Source of the DNA: Lepidurus packardi
Taxonomy: Eukaryota > Arthropoda > Branchiopoda > Notostraca > Triopsidae
Assembly: GCA_023053545.1 (NCBI GenBank)
Contig: JAKZAN010000075.1
Location: 102,992-166,991, forward strand
Length of the DNA: 64,000 bases
Direction of reading: 5' to 3'
Positions 10,401 to 20,453 of this stretch are shown one piece after another. The translations under genes were made by a program, and so were the position numbers. The notes beneath the pieces are model-generated. The model searched no databases. It was not told the origin of the DNA and saw nothing but the letters and a program-made list of their open reading frames with translations. Positions within the stretch are counted from its first letter, which is position 1. Every line of letters begins with the position of its first letter.

Positions 10401-13400
10401 CAGTTTGACAACCACTGGTCTAAACAATTCCCAAACTCTGACGAAAGAAAAATTACAAGTTATTCACGAGGAGATCAACTAGTACTCCGCAATTTGACTA
10501 ACGCTGCCAAATCCCCAAAGTAGGAGCAGAATTTATTCGGTTGTACCGTCGATTATTCATTATTGCGTCAATGCACTATTGATAAGGTAGGCCGCAGTAG
10601 TGACTACTTGCTTCGGATCGACTATAAGTCAACTCGATAGCTGCTGTTCTAACAGAATAGTACCCGTAAATAGGCTAGAATGCAAATAATGAGCAAATTT
10701 TGACTTTCAAGCTTGACCCGAATATCGAAAGTAAAATATTTTTATAATTAACGGAATTTTTAATGGGTCGAAAAACTTCGGAGATCTAATGCGATTCAAT
10801 TCCCTTTTCATTATTATAAAAAATGGATAACAAGTTCTGTAAATTATAACTTATAATTAAAAATCTCTTAAACTTTAACACTTATAACAAATAAGGAACG
10901 CTGTAATATGTTTTGCTTTCTGAGATATTGATTGGAAGCTTAAGCGTGGCGGCGAAAAGGAAAAAAAAAATTCTCCCACAAGCCAACTTTTACGTAATTT
11001 AGCGTCAGGTTATTGTGTTATGGGAAGAAACGATATATAAAGCTTCAGCTTTTAAGCGTAACGTGGGATTCAGAGAAAAGTGCCAATCTTTTTATCATAG
11101 AAAAAGTTTCTTATAATATTTGCATGGACGTCAACGGCTGCCATCTCTTTCCAAGCTGCTATTTCCTTTATATGTATAGTTTTTTATTTTTTTCCCCGAC
11201 ATTGCTTTTCCAGACTGGCTGCGGCCCTATGAATACTGAATGAATCTCGGATTTGCTCAGAGCAGAAATGATGGAAAAGCAAATCCCTTAGAATGTGGCA
11301 AGGATGTGGCTAACTCTATTTGTATTTGTACTTTATTTGTGCTTTCCTTCTTTCATTTTTATTTCGATTGCAGTTTGGACGTCAGGATTCAGAGGAGCGA
11401 GAAAGACCAAACAGTCGGGGACCTACGCCCACTCCAGACACGCCCCAATCCAATCGTACTGACAGTGGAGCCAGTGGCACCGATAGTTTAGCACAAGTAA
11501 TCTTTAAGAAAGAAGTGATGTACTAAGTGGCTTATGTTCCTGTTCTTTTAACTTAGGACGTTGGACATACATTAGAAACACGAAGTCTTTATTCTCCCGG
11601 TCCTTCAACCCCTACTAGCCAACCTATGTTACCAGCCACTACGCCGCCAATACTACCACGTAAGCCATTTTTCTTTCTCTATTATTTTTTCGTTTAATTC
11701 TTGCTAACGTATTTTCAATCTTATCTGCGAATTACTGTTCGAATTCTTTATAAAGAAGGAATGTGGAAGAAACTACGGTCCACCTGTCGCAGTATTAAAG
11801 CACCCAAACACTTTAGCGTACTTAAGATTCGTTACAATAAAGAAACACGTTAACTCCAGCAATAACGTTATTATAAGTTATTATTACTGTATTATGCAAT
11901 TGTCTAAGCACATAAGCCTAGAATGATTAACATAATAACTTGTTTACTCTTCCTTATTAGCACTGCTATAAATTTCTGCAGCATGTCCCATTTAAATACT
12001 TGACAAAATAAAGATTTAGAATCTGGAGCATTGAGGCAATTATTTCCATAAGGCGTACATTTTGCTTCAAAGCAAACATACAACGTTTTTCCCTTGCAGC
12101 CTTTTCTTGAGATGACTAATAGCGTTGTTAACAGTGACGTAGCCCTGGTTGTATCCGTTTTGGAAGCTGACGAATAGCCCAGCTTTTAAATTTCTTTACG
12201 CAATAAATCCCCCCAAAAACCTTAAATCTCGACAGAAACTTAGTTTATTCCATAGCACTTTTCTGGCCCTCTTAGGTTGTGTATTCTTCGTCAATCTGGC
12301 TAGGTTAAGAGTTCATAAAGTACGCAATTAATCCCGCCTCCCCCCCCCCCTTCATTTAACGAAAGTATTCTGTAGTCTATAATCTCCTCATTAATTTTTG
12401 CCCACCATTTTCCTAACAAGCACTTCGATTTTTTAGGGAATAACAAGAACCCAAATCGTCGAACTCCTGTCTGCGCTCAGATTATGTATTGTTAAGCAAA
12501 TGAGGGTTTCCGTGCGTTATCACATTACCAGTGTATTCCCCCCCCCCCAGAATTAGGAAAAAATATCCCTAATTATGGAAGATCCAGCTTATCATAATTT
12601 TTTCTCTCTTTTTCGTTTCGGTTGCTCGATTTAGTTCCAGTGGCAGATCGTCGCAAAGGGCAGCATAGCGCACCCAGAGGCGGTCCCCCGCGAGCCTGGA
12701 CCAATTCTGACCTCACCGAAGCGCTCCACCAGGTCTGGAACCGGAAGATGACGACTTCGCAAGCTTCTCGATTGTTCGGTATCCCTTACAACAGCCTTTT
12801 GATGTACGTACGGGGCAAATACGGCAAATCGCTGCGTTTAGACACCCTTCGACGCGAAACTCTGGAAGGGGAAGCGATGGCCATGGCGGCTTCGACTCGG
12901 CAACGAGGCGGCAAGCACAACTCCAAGCTGTCTCCGGCAGTAAACTCTGGCGAGCACCTGAATAACAACACGAGCACCAACAACAACAATAACCACGAAT
13001 TAACCACTCCTGCGGCCGCTGAGTGCAACCTTCAAGAAGTGGCAAAGTGAGTTTACTTGCGAAATCCAGGGTTTTCTTGAGTTTAAGTCGCACTAACCCA
13101 AGTACGAAAACGGCCAACTCAAGTACAAGTTTTGTACTTGATATCAAGTTTACTTGTGGAACCGGCCCCTGCTCAAGTCTCAAGAATGACAACATTCACC
13201 TTTCACTTACGCCATACTACACAAGGTTACCATACGATACAATACTTCAACGTTACCACTCTTTGCATTCTCCCCCCTTTTAAAGAAATAACAGCAATAG
13301 CTTAGTAGACAGGTCTTCCAGGCTCATAATACGCTAAACGTTCAGGACACTTACTTTTATTTTCTGAACAAATCCCTTTATTCGATAAAAATGCTTCCGA

Positions 13401-13748
13401 GGTAAAGCTGTCGTTATATAAGAAAGCGATTGCCTTATGAGCGCATAGTACCTTACTTAAGGACTACGAGGTTTATTATTTTTAATGCGTTCAGCTTGGG
13501 GAAAAGGTTGGGGAGGGTAAAAGGTACCCTCTAAATCCGCTTCGAAAGTTTGTTTCTTCTGAATTTACCATATTGCCACTAAACGTTAAAATATTTAAAC
13601 TAATAACTTTAAAATAGTTTTGTAATATCTTTCAGTCGACCGGACGTAGAAGTTGGATACGCGCCTTCCACTGAACGACGTGAGCGTCCATCGATTCCGC
13701 AGTCCTGGGATGCACCAGAAAAGGAATCCAGAGCACTCATTCTTAAAG
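7207..13748 (+). CDS. BTB/POZ plus pipsqueak (Psq) helix-turn-helix transcription factor, ribbon-like (seven exons, 3' end unresolved)
   Basis: A nuclear DNA-binding regulator with an N-terminal BTB dimerisation domain (about residues 23-129) and a Psq helix-turn-helix (about 384-430). The exons join in frame with GT-AG introns: 7207-7421, 7621-7792, 9507-9986, 11374-11496, 11557-11659, 12635-13046 and 13636-13748, giving about 540 residues so far. The start is the ATG at 7207 (AAAAATGG); an upstream in-frame TTG is not used. Between the domains lie Pro/Ser/Thr-rich exons with PENLSMKK, a PLDLS-like motif of the kind that binds CtBP. The Psq segment (MTTSQASRLFGIPYNSLLMY) and the single BTB suggest an orthologue of Drosophila ribbon; bric-a-brac or other BTB-Psq members are alternatives. 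The last exon or exons are not identified, and a BEL/Pao element lies 235 bp beyond the last secure exon. Confidence 0.85.
7621..7792 (+). CDS. BTB-Psq gene, exon 2 (second half of BTB)
   Basis: The acceptor TTTTATTTTAG precedes 7621. The exon supplies SPYFQRIFAEHPCKHPVV, then LVDFMYRGEISVAQDQI and RAAESLK, the standard second half of an arthropod BTB domain. The donor AAG|GTAAAT is at 7792/7793, with phase 0 at the end. Confidence 0.9.
7793..9506 (+). other. Intron 2 of the BTB-Psq gene
   Basis: 1.7 kb with T-rich tracts (around 8090-8110 and 8370-8390). Open frames on both strands look random; a 72-codon ATG frame at 9111-9329 is unrecognised and has no supporting context. Confidence 0.6.
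9507..9986 (+). CDS. BTB-Psq gene, exon 3 (Pro/Ser-rich linker)
   Basis: The acceptor AACGCCAG precedes 9507. The frame opens VRVLTALDRE, directly continuing the BTB end, and runs 160 codons to MKKSPTPLV with the donor GTG|GTAAGT at 9986/9987. It is rich in Pro, Ser and Arg and contains a basic patch (RRKQARPRRRSGD) and VPENLSMKK. GC content is clearly higher than in the flanking introns. Confidence 0.85.
9987..11373 (+). other. Intron 3 of the BTB-Psq gene
   Basis: AT-rich 1.4-kb intron that contains one small hAT-type MITE (10250-10417). Nothing else is recognised. Confidence 0.6.
10250..10417. mobile_element. hAT-type MITE in intron 3
   Basis: The ends are CAGGCTAGTTCAAAC and, inverted, CAGTGGTTGTCAAAC, the classic hAT terminal pattern, with GCGGCTC motifs just inside both ends. 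The flanking octamers GTATAAAC (10242-10249) and GTCTAAAC (10418-10425) match at 7 of 8 positions, as expected for an aged hAT 8-bp target duplication. At 168 bp it is non-autonomous. Confidence 0.7.
11374..11496 (+). CDS. BTB-Psq gene, exon 4
   Basis: The acceptor TCGATTGCAG precedes 11374. 41 codons starting FGRQDSEERERPNSRG, Ser/Thr/Pro-rich, end at SLAQ with the donor CAA|GTAATC. Phase 0 at both ends would allow exon skipping without loss of frame. Confidence 0.75.
11557..11659 (+). CDS. BTB-Psq gene, exon 5
   Basis: The acceptor TTTTAACTTAG precedes 11557. The frame reads DVGHTLETRSLYSPGPSTP and ends TTPPILP with the donor CCAC|GTAAGC at 11659/11660. Only a 60-bp intron separates it from exon 4. 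It ends in phase 1, which matches exon 6. Confidence 0.75.
11660..12634 (+). other. Intron 5 of the BTB-Psq gene
   Basis: About 1 kb, AT-rich, with C-homopolymers near 12341-12350 and 12540-12548. No coding or repeat element is recognised. Confidence 0.5.
12635..13046 (+). CDS. BTB-Psq gene, exon 6 (Psq helix-turn-helix)
   Basis: The acceptor CTCGATTTAG precedes 12635. The exon encodes RGGPPRAWTNSDLTEALHQV, then RKMTTSQASRLFGIP and SLLMYVRGKYGKSLRLD, a full Psq HTH. It is followed by Lys/Ser-rich sequence and an Asn-rich run around 12963-12996. The donor AAA|GTGAGT is at 13046/13047. Reading through the donor gives TGA at 13048, so an isoform ending here is also possible. Confidence 0.88.
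13047..13635 (+). other. Intron 6 of the BTB-Psq gene
   Basis: 589 bp between a GTGAGT donor and a CTTTCAG acceptor. No element is recognised; near 13087-13160 'caagta/tacttg' words recur. Confidence 0.6.
13636..13748 (+). CDS. BTB-Psq gene, exon 7
   Basis: The acceptor ATATCTTTCAG precedes 13636. In the frame set by exon 6 it reads NRPDVEVGYAPSTERRE and on to KESRALILK, with the donor AAAG|GTAACT at 13748/13749. The acidic/basic composition and clean splice sites support it. The next exon is uncertain. Confidence 0.7.
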
Positions 13749-13821
13749 GTAACTCATCCACTTATTTTGAAATCTGTCGCTTCTATGGAACATCTATTTA
13801 TGTCTTTTTCTACTAACTTAG

Positions 13822-13982
13822 GAAGGTACTTGACGGATGTTCGGAATTTCGACGGGTTTCGGCAGATAAGGGTACAACATTTGTCGCATCGTTTTCAGTC
13901 ATCTCAGGACTCAAATATACACTTGAATTGCGTGCGGATGCCATGTTCGACACCGTTCCCGAAGTTTTTATCAGCTGTTCAC
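13822..13982 (+). CDS. Possible exon 8 of the BTB-Psq gene, interrupted by the BEL/Pao insertion
   Basis: The acceptor CTACTAACTTAG precedes 13822. In the phase left by exon 7 the frame stays open to the retrotransposon at 13983. Joined across the target site (to 20788 onward) it stays open past a GTATGT donor-like site near 20862. The composition is not strongly protein-like. The opposite strand is open too, with a more protein-like composition (for example ARNSSVYLSPEMTEND). Treat this as a candidate only. Confidence 0.3.
13978..13982. repeat. Target-site duplication TTCAC, left
   Basis: Identical to 20783-20787 on the other side of the element; 5 bp is usual for BEL/Pao. Confidence 0.9.
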
Positions 13983-14311
13983 TGTACGCAACACTAAAGA
14001 GACTGTCACGATGTTCGCACATATAGTTCAATTTATTGTGGAATCACTATTACAAGCAACTTGATAAAACGAGGTAAAAACAATTCGGATAAAAGACCGG
14101 CACGTCCGTTTGTCAGTGCAGCTGTATATCGTCTCCCCATATCCTTGAGGGTCAACTCAGGTTGAGCGTCAGTCAAACGTTAAAGGTTATCGATCGGTAA
14201 AAGGATAAAAATTCTACTGTCGCGAACCTTGGGCATGAATCCGCCAAGGTCGCCTAGTCGGAGTCATTTCGAGTCTCACGTTCGTACCTTCTGGACTCAC
14301 TGTCCAGAACA
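13983..14311 (-). repeat. BEL/Pao LTR (3' LTR in element orientation)
   Basis: 329 bp, plus-strand ends TGTACGCA...CCAGAACA. It matches 20454-20782 without a difference I can see. The polyprotein stop codon lies inside it, at 14297-14299. Confidence 0.95.
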
Positions 14312-17300
14312 TCGCCGGCCCTGTTTCCGGTCGGAAACATCTAATCCTCCAGTTGGGTTTTCATCTGAGGCCTCTTCCAGTAGACATAGCTTCGCGACCG
14401 GTCGGATGAATACGCCGCTCGTAGTTTTAACTCGCGCCACTCTAACAACACCGTCGGACCCGGGAAAGGGTTCTAAGACTCGGCCAAGCGGCCAATGACC
14501 GCGAGGGGTTGTCGGGTCTACAATCAAGACGACATCACCGGTCTTTAAATTTCGGCGGTCCTGTAACCACTTACGGCGCTCTATGAGTGTTGGGACATAC
14601 TCTCGAAGCCATCTTCGCCAGAAGAGTTCGGTGATCGCTTGCGAGCATCTCCACCGTTTTCGCGAATCCATTTCGCTCTCTTCGAAAATGTCTACCGGAG
14701 TGTTAGGGTTCGCCCTCCCGAGCAGGAAATGATTTGGTGTAAGGGGTTGTAAGTCGGACGGATCCAGGCTCACGTGGGTTAGTGGCCGTCCATTAATCAA
14801 GGACTCTACTTCTGCCATCACAGTAAGAAGAACCTCGTCGGTAACCGTGCGGTTCTTCAACGTAGCCCGCAACGCTGTCTTCGCCGAACCCACCAACCGC
14901 TCCCACGCTCCTCCGAAATGGGGCGCGGCTGGCGGAGAAAAACGCCATTTTATTCCACGTCGAACGGCTTCTTCGCCTACACGCACGTGATCCATACTAC
15001 CGAGACAATCCCGTAGCTCTTTCTCGGCTGCAACTAAGTTCGTCCCGTTATCACTAAAACATGTTGCAGGGCAGCCTCGTTTGCTAATAAAACGTCTGAG
15101 AGCCATGATAAACGAATCCGTATCCAATGTGTGGGCTATTTCGATGTGTACCGCTCTTGTAACCAAGCAAGTAAACAAACACCCATAACGTTTGTGGCTC
15201 CTACGATGAATGACTACGTACAACGGGCCAAAAAAGTCTACTCCGGTGTTATGGAACGGGGGTTTAAAGGCTTCCAAACGTTCGCGCGGAAGTGCTGCCA
15301 TAATCGGGGTCTGGGGTTGCACCCTCAACCTACGGCAGACGGGACAACTCCGAATAAACTTCCGTACTGTGGATCTGCCTCGTAGGATCCAGTAATTCTG
15401 CTGAATCTCCGCTAAAGTACGCTCGATGGAGGCATGGAGGGTCCGTTCATGGGCGTCGCTGATTACATGTCTGGTAAATGGATCTTGAGGGCACAAAATA
15501 ATCGGGTTTCTCACGTTCGGGTCGAGTTCGGCGTGACGTATACGTCCATCGGCTCGGATAACCCCATCTTTGTCGAGGTAGGGCTTAAGTTTAAGCAGTC
15601 GCGAGGTAGATTTCGTCGGTTTCCCCGCTTCCAACGCTTCGATTTCTTCCTTGAAGGCGTTCGACTGGGCTGCTTTCAAACAAGCATGGGAAGCTTTCTT
15701 TACCTCGTCTACTTGTAATGGTCCGATCGTACGCGATCCCTTTTCAGTACGGCAGTTACGGCCGAAACGAAGTACGCAAGCGATCACCCTTTTAAGTCTG
15801 CCAAGATTCTTACAACGCGCGAAAAGGTCGTGTACGGGTTTGGCCACTTGAGTCAATAATCCCACCCATTTCGAAGGCAGGATCTCAGGATCATCGGGTT
15901 CAGGTTCGTTTCCATTATCAGTCATTGGCCAACGATCCGGTGGTAATATCAAGAACTCGGGACCATGGAACCACTCCCGACAATTAACCAAATCGGTAGT
16001 AGCTACCCCCCTACTGCACATGTCTGCGGGGTTGGTTTCACCCGGAACGTGTCTCCATTGGCGCCAGTTGGTCGACTCTAAGACCTCGCCGACCCGGTTG
16101 GCCACGAAGGTCGTGAATCGGCAAGTCTTAGAGTTTATCCACTTAAGTACGGTCGTTGAGTCCGTCCACAGAAAAACCTGTTCCGGTTTGGCTCTCAGTT
16201 CGTTGATTACCGTTAAGGTAAGCCTGGCGGCTATCACGGCACCGAGGAGCTCAAGCCTTGGGATCGTAAGTTGTTTAACTGGGGCTACGCGAGTCTTTGC
16301 AGCGACGAGGGAAACCGAGACCGGGCTAGAGGGGTAGTCAAATCGTAGATAGATGACCGCACCGTAACCGGCTTCGGAGGCGTCGCAGAAAGTATGGATT
16401 TGAAAGGAGGACGGGTAGGCCTGAACGGTTCGTAGGCATCGAGGAATCGTTAGCGTTTCCAGGGCTGCAAGCTCGGACGCCCAGGTATTCCATGCTCCTT
16501 GAAGCCGCTCCGGTAGTTCATCGTCCCAATCCAGACGCTGACGCCAAATTTCTTGCAAAAGGACCTTAGCAACTAAGATTACCGGTGCTATAAATCCTAG
16601 AGGGTCGAAGATACTAGCGACCGCCCGAAGGACTCCTCTTTTAGTGGAAACGGACTTAGCGACGACCACTCGAAATAAGAACGCGTCCCTTTCTGCGTTC
16701 CACAAAACGCCCAAAGTACGTTCGACAGGGAGGTCGTCTAGGTCAATATTGAGGCTCGGAATTAGGCGTTCACCTGCCGGTAAAGCCGCCATGACTTCAC
16801 GAGATCCTGAAAGCCATTTCGTCAATCGGAAACCCCCTCGGGCCAACAGGCTAGTCAAGGCGCCACAGGTTTCCGTGGCCTCCTTTTCGGTATCCAGCGA
16901 ATCCAAGAAATTGTCCACGTAGAACTGGGTTTTAACCTTGTTCACTAAATCCGGTCGATCGCACCCGAAGTCTTCAGCCGTCCGCTGGAGGGCATACATA
17001 CAAACAGACGGCGACGAAACCGCGCCGAAAATCTGTACGGTCATTCTATAGGTATGGGGGGCTGACTGGGATCCAGGGCGTCTCCACAGAAATCTAAGAG
17101 CATCTTGGTCTTCCGTTTTCACGCGCACCTGATGAAACATCTTTTCCACGTCTGAGGAGACAGCGACTGGACGTTCTCGAAAACGGATCAGGAGGCCAAC
17201 GAGATTGACCATCAAGTCGGGACCTTGAAGCAGGTTGGAATTGAGCGATGATCCACCGAAGACGCTAGAAGCGTCAAAGACTACTCTGACCTTCCCAGGT

Positions 17301-20300
17301 TTATTCGGGTTAATCACGCCATGGTGGGGTAAATACCAAATTCGGCCTGGAGATCCTCGGAGCTCTTCGAGACTAAGCTTCCTGGCGTGCCCCAAGGATA
17401 TATACTCCTCGATAACCGCGTTGTATTTCCCAGCGTAATCAGGATCGCGACGAAATCTGCGTTCGACGGTAAAAAGTCGTTTAAGGGCGGAGCTTCGGTT
17501 GTCAGGTAGCATGGTTGACGAGAACTTCCACGGGAGCCCGATCTCATACCGTTCTCCGTCATGACGAGTGGAAGTTTCGAACGTTTGCATCGCTTGACGA
17601 TCCGCTTCACTCACCGGATTCTTCGAGGCAACCATTCCCAACGATTCTACGGTCCAGAATCGCTCGAGGGTTTCGTTAAGCTCCTCAAGTTCCTTAAGGG
17701 GTCGTGTGCTGACGAGGTGACACCGGGGGTACGATGCAATTTGCTTCGTCGAAAGTCCACCTACTGCGCACCAGCCAAAAGGCATCCTGAAAGCTACAGG
17801 GGCTGCGTCGTCGTACTCAGACTCGCGGTAGTCCAGCTGTCTGTGTATTTTCGGTACATCCATTCCGATCAGGACGGTCACATCGTTGGAGTCCACGAGT
17901 GGGAGATCTAAATCCGCCAAGTGTTCCCATTCCTTCTTCAAATTCGGCCAGTCTACAACTCTTCTTGAAACGCATATCTTCGGTACCGCAAGTGCCTCGG
18001 AGACGTTGAATGAAACGGTTTCCTCACGAGATTTGATCTTGAAACCCACCTGCATGGTTTTGGAGATTGGGTCATTCCCATGGTACGTACCAATTCGCAT
18101 GCGTAGGCTCCTTCCCCTCAAACCAAGTTTAGATGCCGCGTCTTGACGGATAAGGGAGGTCTCACTTCCACCATCCAGCAAGGCAAAGGTATCGATGAAC
18201 GTATCCTCCGAGTAGAGTCGGACAGGTACGACCAACAGAAGAATTTGTCTTGTCGACCCGTCAGCAGAGACAGCGTTGACGTACGGACCTTCTTCGGATT
18301 CGCGACTTTGACCGTTTGGTTCTCGACTGCGTCTTGCGCTATTGTTACCAAGCTTGGCCTTCCGATCAAAGGCGCGTGGGGCGTCGTGTAGTAAGCGATG
18401 ATGAAGACGTTTACATCCTTCAAGGCCGCATTCTGCATCTCTTTGGCATTGTCGACTAACGTGTCCTTTGCAGAGGCATCTGAAGCAGTAGCCATTGTTC
18501 TTGACCAGATCGATTTTATCGGGTGGGGAAAGGGATGCAAATTTGTCGCAGTTGGACAACGGATGCGTTCGTCCACATGCGGGACATTTCGTGCTCCCAC
18601 TGGGTTCTTCGGTGTCCACGTGCGTTGCAAAGACAGTTGGTGTATAGGAATTCGGTTTCCCCTTATTAGACTTAGGGTACTTCTTCGCTGTGGTCGTAGA
18701 TTCGGAGTTTGGACCTTTAGCAGTACCAAGGGGTCGTACTTTTCCTTCAGCCCTCACAAGGTTCTTGAGCCAGCCATCGAAATCGGACAATGTCGGGAGC
18801 TGCGGCTCCATATTTAGTACATGGCGCCCCCACTTGCTTCGAAGTCCGCTGGGGAGTTTGTCTATCAGTTGCTCGAGCGTAGCTGCTGAGGACAACTCAT
18901 GCCCATAACCACAGTGAATAAGGGTAGTTACAAACCCATGGAGTTTACGCGAGAAGTCTCGTAGGGACTCATATTGCTGATTCTTTAGGGCTGGCATTTC
19001 AAGTAAACTCTTGATATAGCACCTCGCGATCAGTTGCGGATCCCCATACATCTCTTGCAGCTCTTTGAGGGCTTCTTCGTACAATCCCGGACTGAGGAGA
19101 GTTTGCGCAATGCTTTCACGGATGTCGGGACTCAACATTTCCCTTAGCATTGCAATTCGTTGCGCGTCGCAATGTAGGGTATCGTGGACTAGGCTCTTGA
19201 ATGTGGCTATAAAAAGGGGCCAATCTTGCGGATTACCATCGAACGGCTTAAGTTCTACCTTCGGCATTACCCCAGAGAACCATGGCGAACACGCGGTCGT
19301 CGAGGGAAAGAACGTACTTGGATTGACCTGTTGGTTCAGTTGGCTTATCCAGGCATCTGGCGGTGTACCTTGAGGCGCTTGGACAGCCGGCCCGTTTAAA
19401 GGCCACGTGGAGCATTGGGGAGGAGCAGGAGTATTTATAAAACTACCTACAGTTGATCGCTTATTCATAGACAGCTGGTCCATGGCTGTAGAGCGAATAG
19501 CAGTACTCACCGGGTTTGAAAACCGGACGTCTGCAACGAGCGAGTCAGCTCCACGACCTTGAAGTATCCCAGCTGCCGGAGGGGGAAATCTGATGTCAGG
19601 AACTGAGCGCTGCTGCGATGTTAAAGGGGGAAGTGCGTTTCGCGGGGAATAGCCCCTGTCGTGGTGGATTCGTGGACTGGCGGTCGTTAACTCCCTTGTA
19701 ATCGCGAGCGAAGATATCAATTCCTCGTCGACTTCGCGGGCCGCATTTTCTTCTTCATCCACCTCCTGACGTAACTGGACCACCTGCAAGGCTTCTCGTT
19801 CCAGCTGATTCGAAAGATCTCGCCGCCTTTGCTGCTGCTGTATCCTCAATCGCCTTTCTTCGGTTTCCGCTTCTAAAGCCTTCAGAGCCCGTATGTCTTC
19901 GACGTGTTCTTCTACTTCTCGCTGAGATTGATGTAAACGGAGTTCCGTGTCGCGCCTTTGCCTCTCGGCTTCTTGGAGACTGCTGCGTCGCGCGGACGTC
20001 ACTGTGCTTCTAGAGTACGTCGACGAGGCATCATTGGCACGAGATTTTACATAATCATCGATTCGAACGTAGGCATTGTTAGTGTCTTCATCCAACTGGC
20101 GAATCCAAGCTTCACTTTTCGCAACTGTCGCTTGTCCGCTTAACTGTGCGACGTAATCCGAATGCGCTTGCATACACTCTTCATACACTTCAGTTAAATT
20201 AGCACGGTGTGCACGTAGCTCAGTCCTACTGCCTCTATCGATGATATGGTTTTCGATTCGATGGATTATTCTTGTTAGCTTGCTTCGGGCGTTTTTTCGA

Positions 20301-20386
20301 ACTTTGAGCAAAACTTCAACCACTGACTGAGCCTCCTTCACGGGGCCTTCAACGTTGGCTTCAGGGGGAGGACTCTTCGAGGCCAT
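14297..20386 (-). CDS. BEL/Pao gag-pol polyprotein
   Basis: 2,029 residues from the ATG at 20386 (MASKSPPPE...); an upstream GTG at 20401 is also in frame. Domains in order: coiled-coil N terminus (about 20-230); DUF1759 gag (about 375-560; VELKPFDGNPQDWPLF); zinc-knuckle region (about 615-665; CFRCLCKGHVSRQC); DUF1758 aspartic protease with LLDGGSETSLI (about 740); reverse transcriptase with VRVVFDASS and the catalytic FYVDNFLDS (about 1160); Pao domain; RNase H (TFCDASEAGYG, LWTDSTTVLKW); integrase zinc-binding part (about 1655) and core (TGVDFFGP about 1720, FSDNGTN about 1784, GGAWERLV about 1829); and a C-terminal DUF5641 ending in the LTR. All catalytic signatures appear present. The YVDN in place of YVDD at the RT site is common in this superfamily. 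It encodes capsid, protease, reverse transcriptase and integrase for copy-and-paste transposition. No envelope gene is present. Confidence 0.96.
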   Translation of the reverse strand: MASKSPPPEANVEGPVKEAQSVVEVLLKVRKNARSKLTRIIHRIENHIIDRGSRTELRAHRANLTEVYEECMQAHSDYVAQLSGQATVAKSEAWIRQLDEDTNNAYVRIDDYVKSRANDASSTYSRSTVTSARRSSLQEAERQRRDTELRLHQSQREVEEHVEDIRALKALEAETEERRLRIQQQQRRRDLSNQLEREALQVVQLRQEVDEEENAAREVDEELISSLAITRELTTASPRIHHDRGYSPRNALPPLTSQQRSVPDIRFPPPAAGILQGRGADSLVADVRFSNPVSTAIRSTAMDQLSMNKRSTVGSFINTPAPPQCSTWPLNGPAVQAPQGTPPDAWISQLNQQVNPSTFFPSTTACSPWFSGVMPKVELKPFDGNPQDWPLFIATFKSLVHDTLHCDAQRIAMLREMLSPDIRESIAQTLLSPGLYEEALKELQEMYGDPQLIARCYIKSLLEMPALKNQQYESLRDFSRKLHGFVTTLIHCGYGHELSSAATLEQLIDKLPSGLRSKWGRHVLNMEPQLPTLSDFDGWLKNLVRAEGKVRPLGTAKGPNSESTTTAKKYPKSNKGKPNSYTPTVFATHVDTEEPSGSTKCPACGRTHPLSNCDKFASLSPPDKIDLVKNNGYCFRCLCKGHVSRQCQRDAECGLEGCKRLHHRLLHDAPRAFDRKAKLGNNSARRSREPNGQSRESEEGPYVNAVSADGSTRQILLLVVPVRLYSEDTFIDTFALLDGGSETSLIRQDAASKLGLRGRSLRMRIGTYHGNDPISKTMQVGFKIKSREETVSFNVSEALAVPKICVSRRVVDWPNLKKEWEHLADLDLPLVDSNDVTVLIGMDVPKIHRQLDYRESEYDDAAPVAFRMPFGWCAVGGLSTKQIASYPRCHLVSTRPLKELEELNETLERFWTVESLGMVASKNPVSEADRQAMQTFETSTRHDGERYEIGLPWKFSSTMLPDNRSSALKRLFTVERRFRRDPDYAGKYNAVIEEYISLGHARKLSLEELRGSPGRIWYLPHHGVINPNKPGKVRVVFDASSVFGGSSLNSNLLQGPDLMVNLVGLLIRFRERPVAVSSDVEKMFHQVRVKTEDQDALRFLWRRPGSQSAPHTYRMTVQIFGAVSSPSVCMYALQRTAEDFGCDRPDLVNKVKTQFYVDNFLDSLDTEKEATETCGALTSLLARGGFRLTKWLSGSREVMAALPAGERLIPSLNIDLDDLPVERTLGVLWNAERDAFLFRVVVAKSVSTKRGVLRAVASIFDPLGFIAPVILVAKVLLQEIWRQRLDWDDELPERLQGAWNTWASELAALETLTIPRCLRTVQAYPSSFQIHTFCDASEAGYGAVIYLRFDYPSSPVSVSLVAAKTRVAPVKQLTIPRLELLGAVIAARLTLTVINELRAKPEQVFLWTDSTTVLKWINSKTCRFTTFVANRVGEVLESTNWRQWRHVPGETNPADMCSRGVATTDLVNCREWFHGPEFLILPPDRWPMTDNGNEPEPDDPEILPSKWVGLLTQVAKPVHDLFARCKNLGRLKRVIACVLRFGRNCRTEKGSRTIGPLQVDEVKKASHACLKAAQSNAFKEEIEALEAGKPTKSTSRLLKLKPYLDKDGVIRADGRIRHAELDPNVRNPIILCPQDPFTRHVISDAHERTLHASIERTLAEIQQNYWILRGRSTVRKFIRSCPVCRRLRVQPQTPIMAALPRERLEAFKPPFHNTGVDFFGPLYVVIHRRSHKRYGCLFTCLVTRAVHIEIAHTLDTDSFIMALRRFISKRGCPATCFSDNGTNLVAAEKELRDCLGSMDHVRVGEEAVRRGIKWRFSPPAAPHFGGAWERLVGSAKTALRATLKNRTVTDEVLLTVMAEVESLINGRPLTHVSLDPSDLQPLTPNHFLLGRANPNTPVDIFEESEMDSRKRWRCSQAITELFWRRWLREYVPTLIERRKWLQDRRNLKTGDVVLIVDPTTPRGHWPLGRVLEPFPGSDGVVRVARVKTTSGVFIRPVAKLCLLEEASDENPTGGLDVSDRKQGRRCSGQ

Positions 20387-20428
20387 GGCAAAGGTTTTCA
20401 CAGAACGAGTTCGGAATAAACTTAGGAT

Positions 20429-20446
20429 TCCCGGGTTTCGGCACCA
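20429..20446 (-). promoter_or_regulatory. Primer-binding site for tRNA-Phe
   Basis: On the plus strand TCCCGGGTTTCGGCACCA is the 3' end of eukaryotic tRNA-Phe including CCA. It lies seven bases inside the 5' LTR in element orientation, the correct position for priming minus-strand DNA synthesis. Confidence 0.85.
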
Positions 20447-20453
20447 GAAATTA

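Noticed and set aside
13048..13050. TGA at the exon 6 donor as the definite end of the BTB-Psq gene
   Set aside because: The TGA lies within a good GTGAGT donor, and exon 7 continues in the correct phase with a clean acceptor. It is kept only as a possible isoform.
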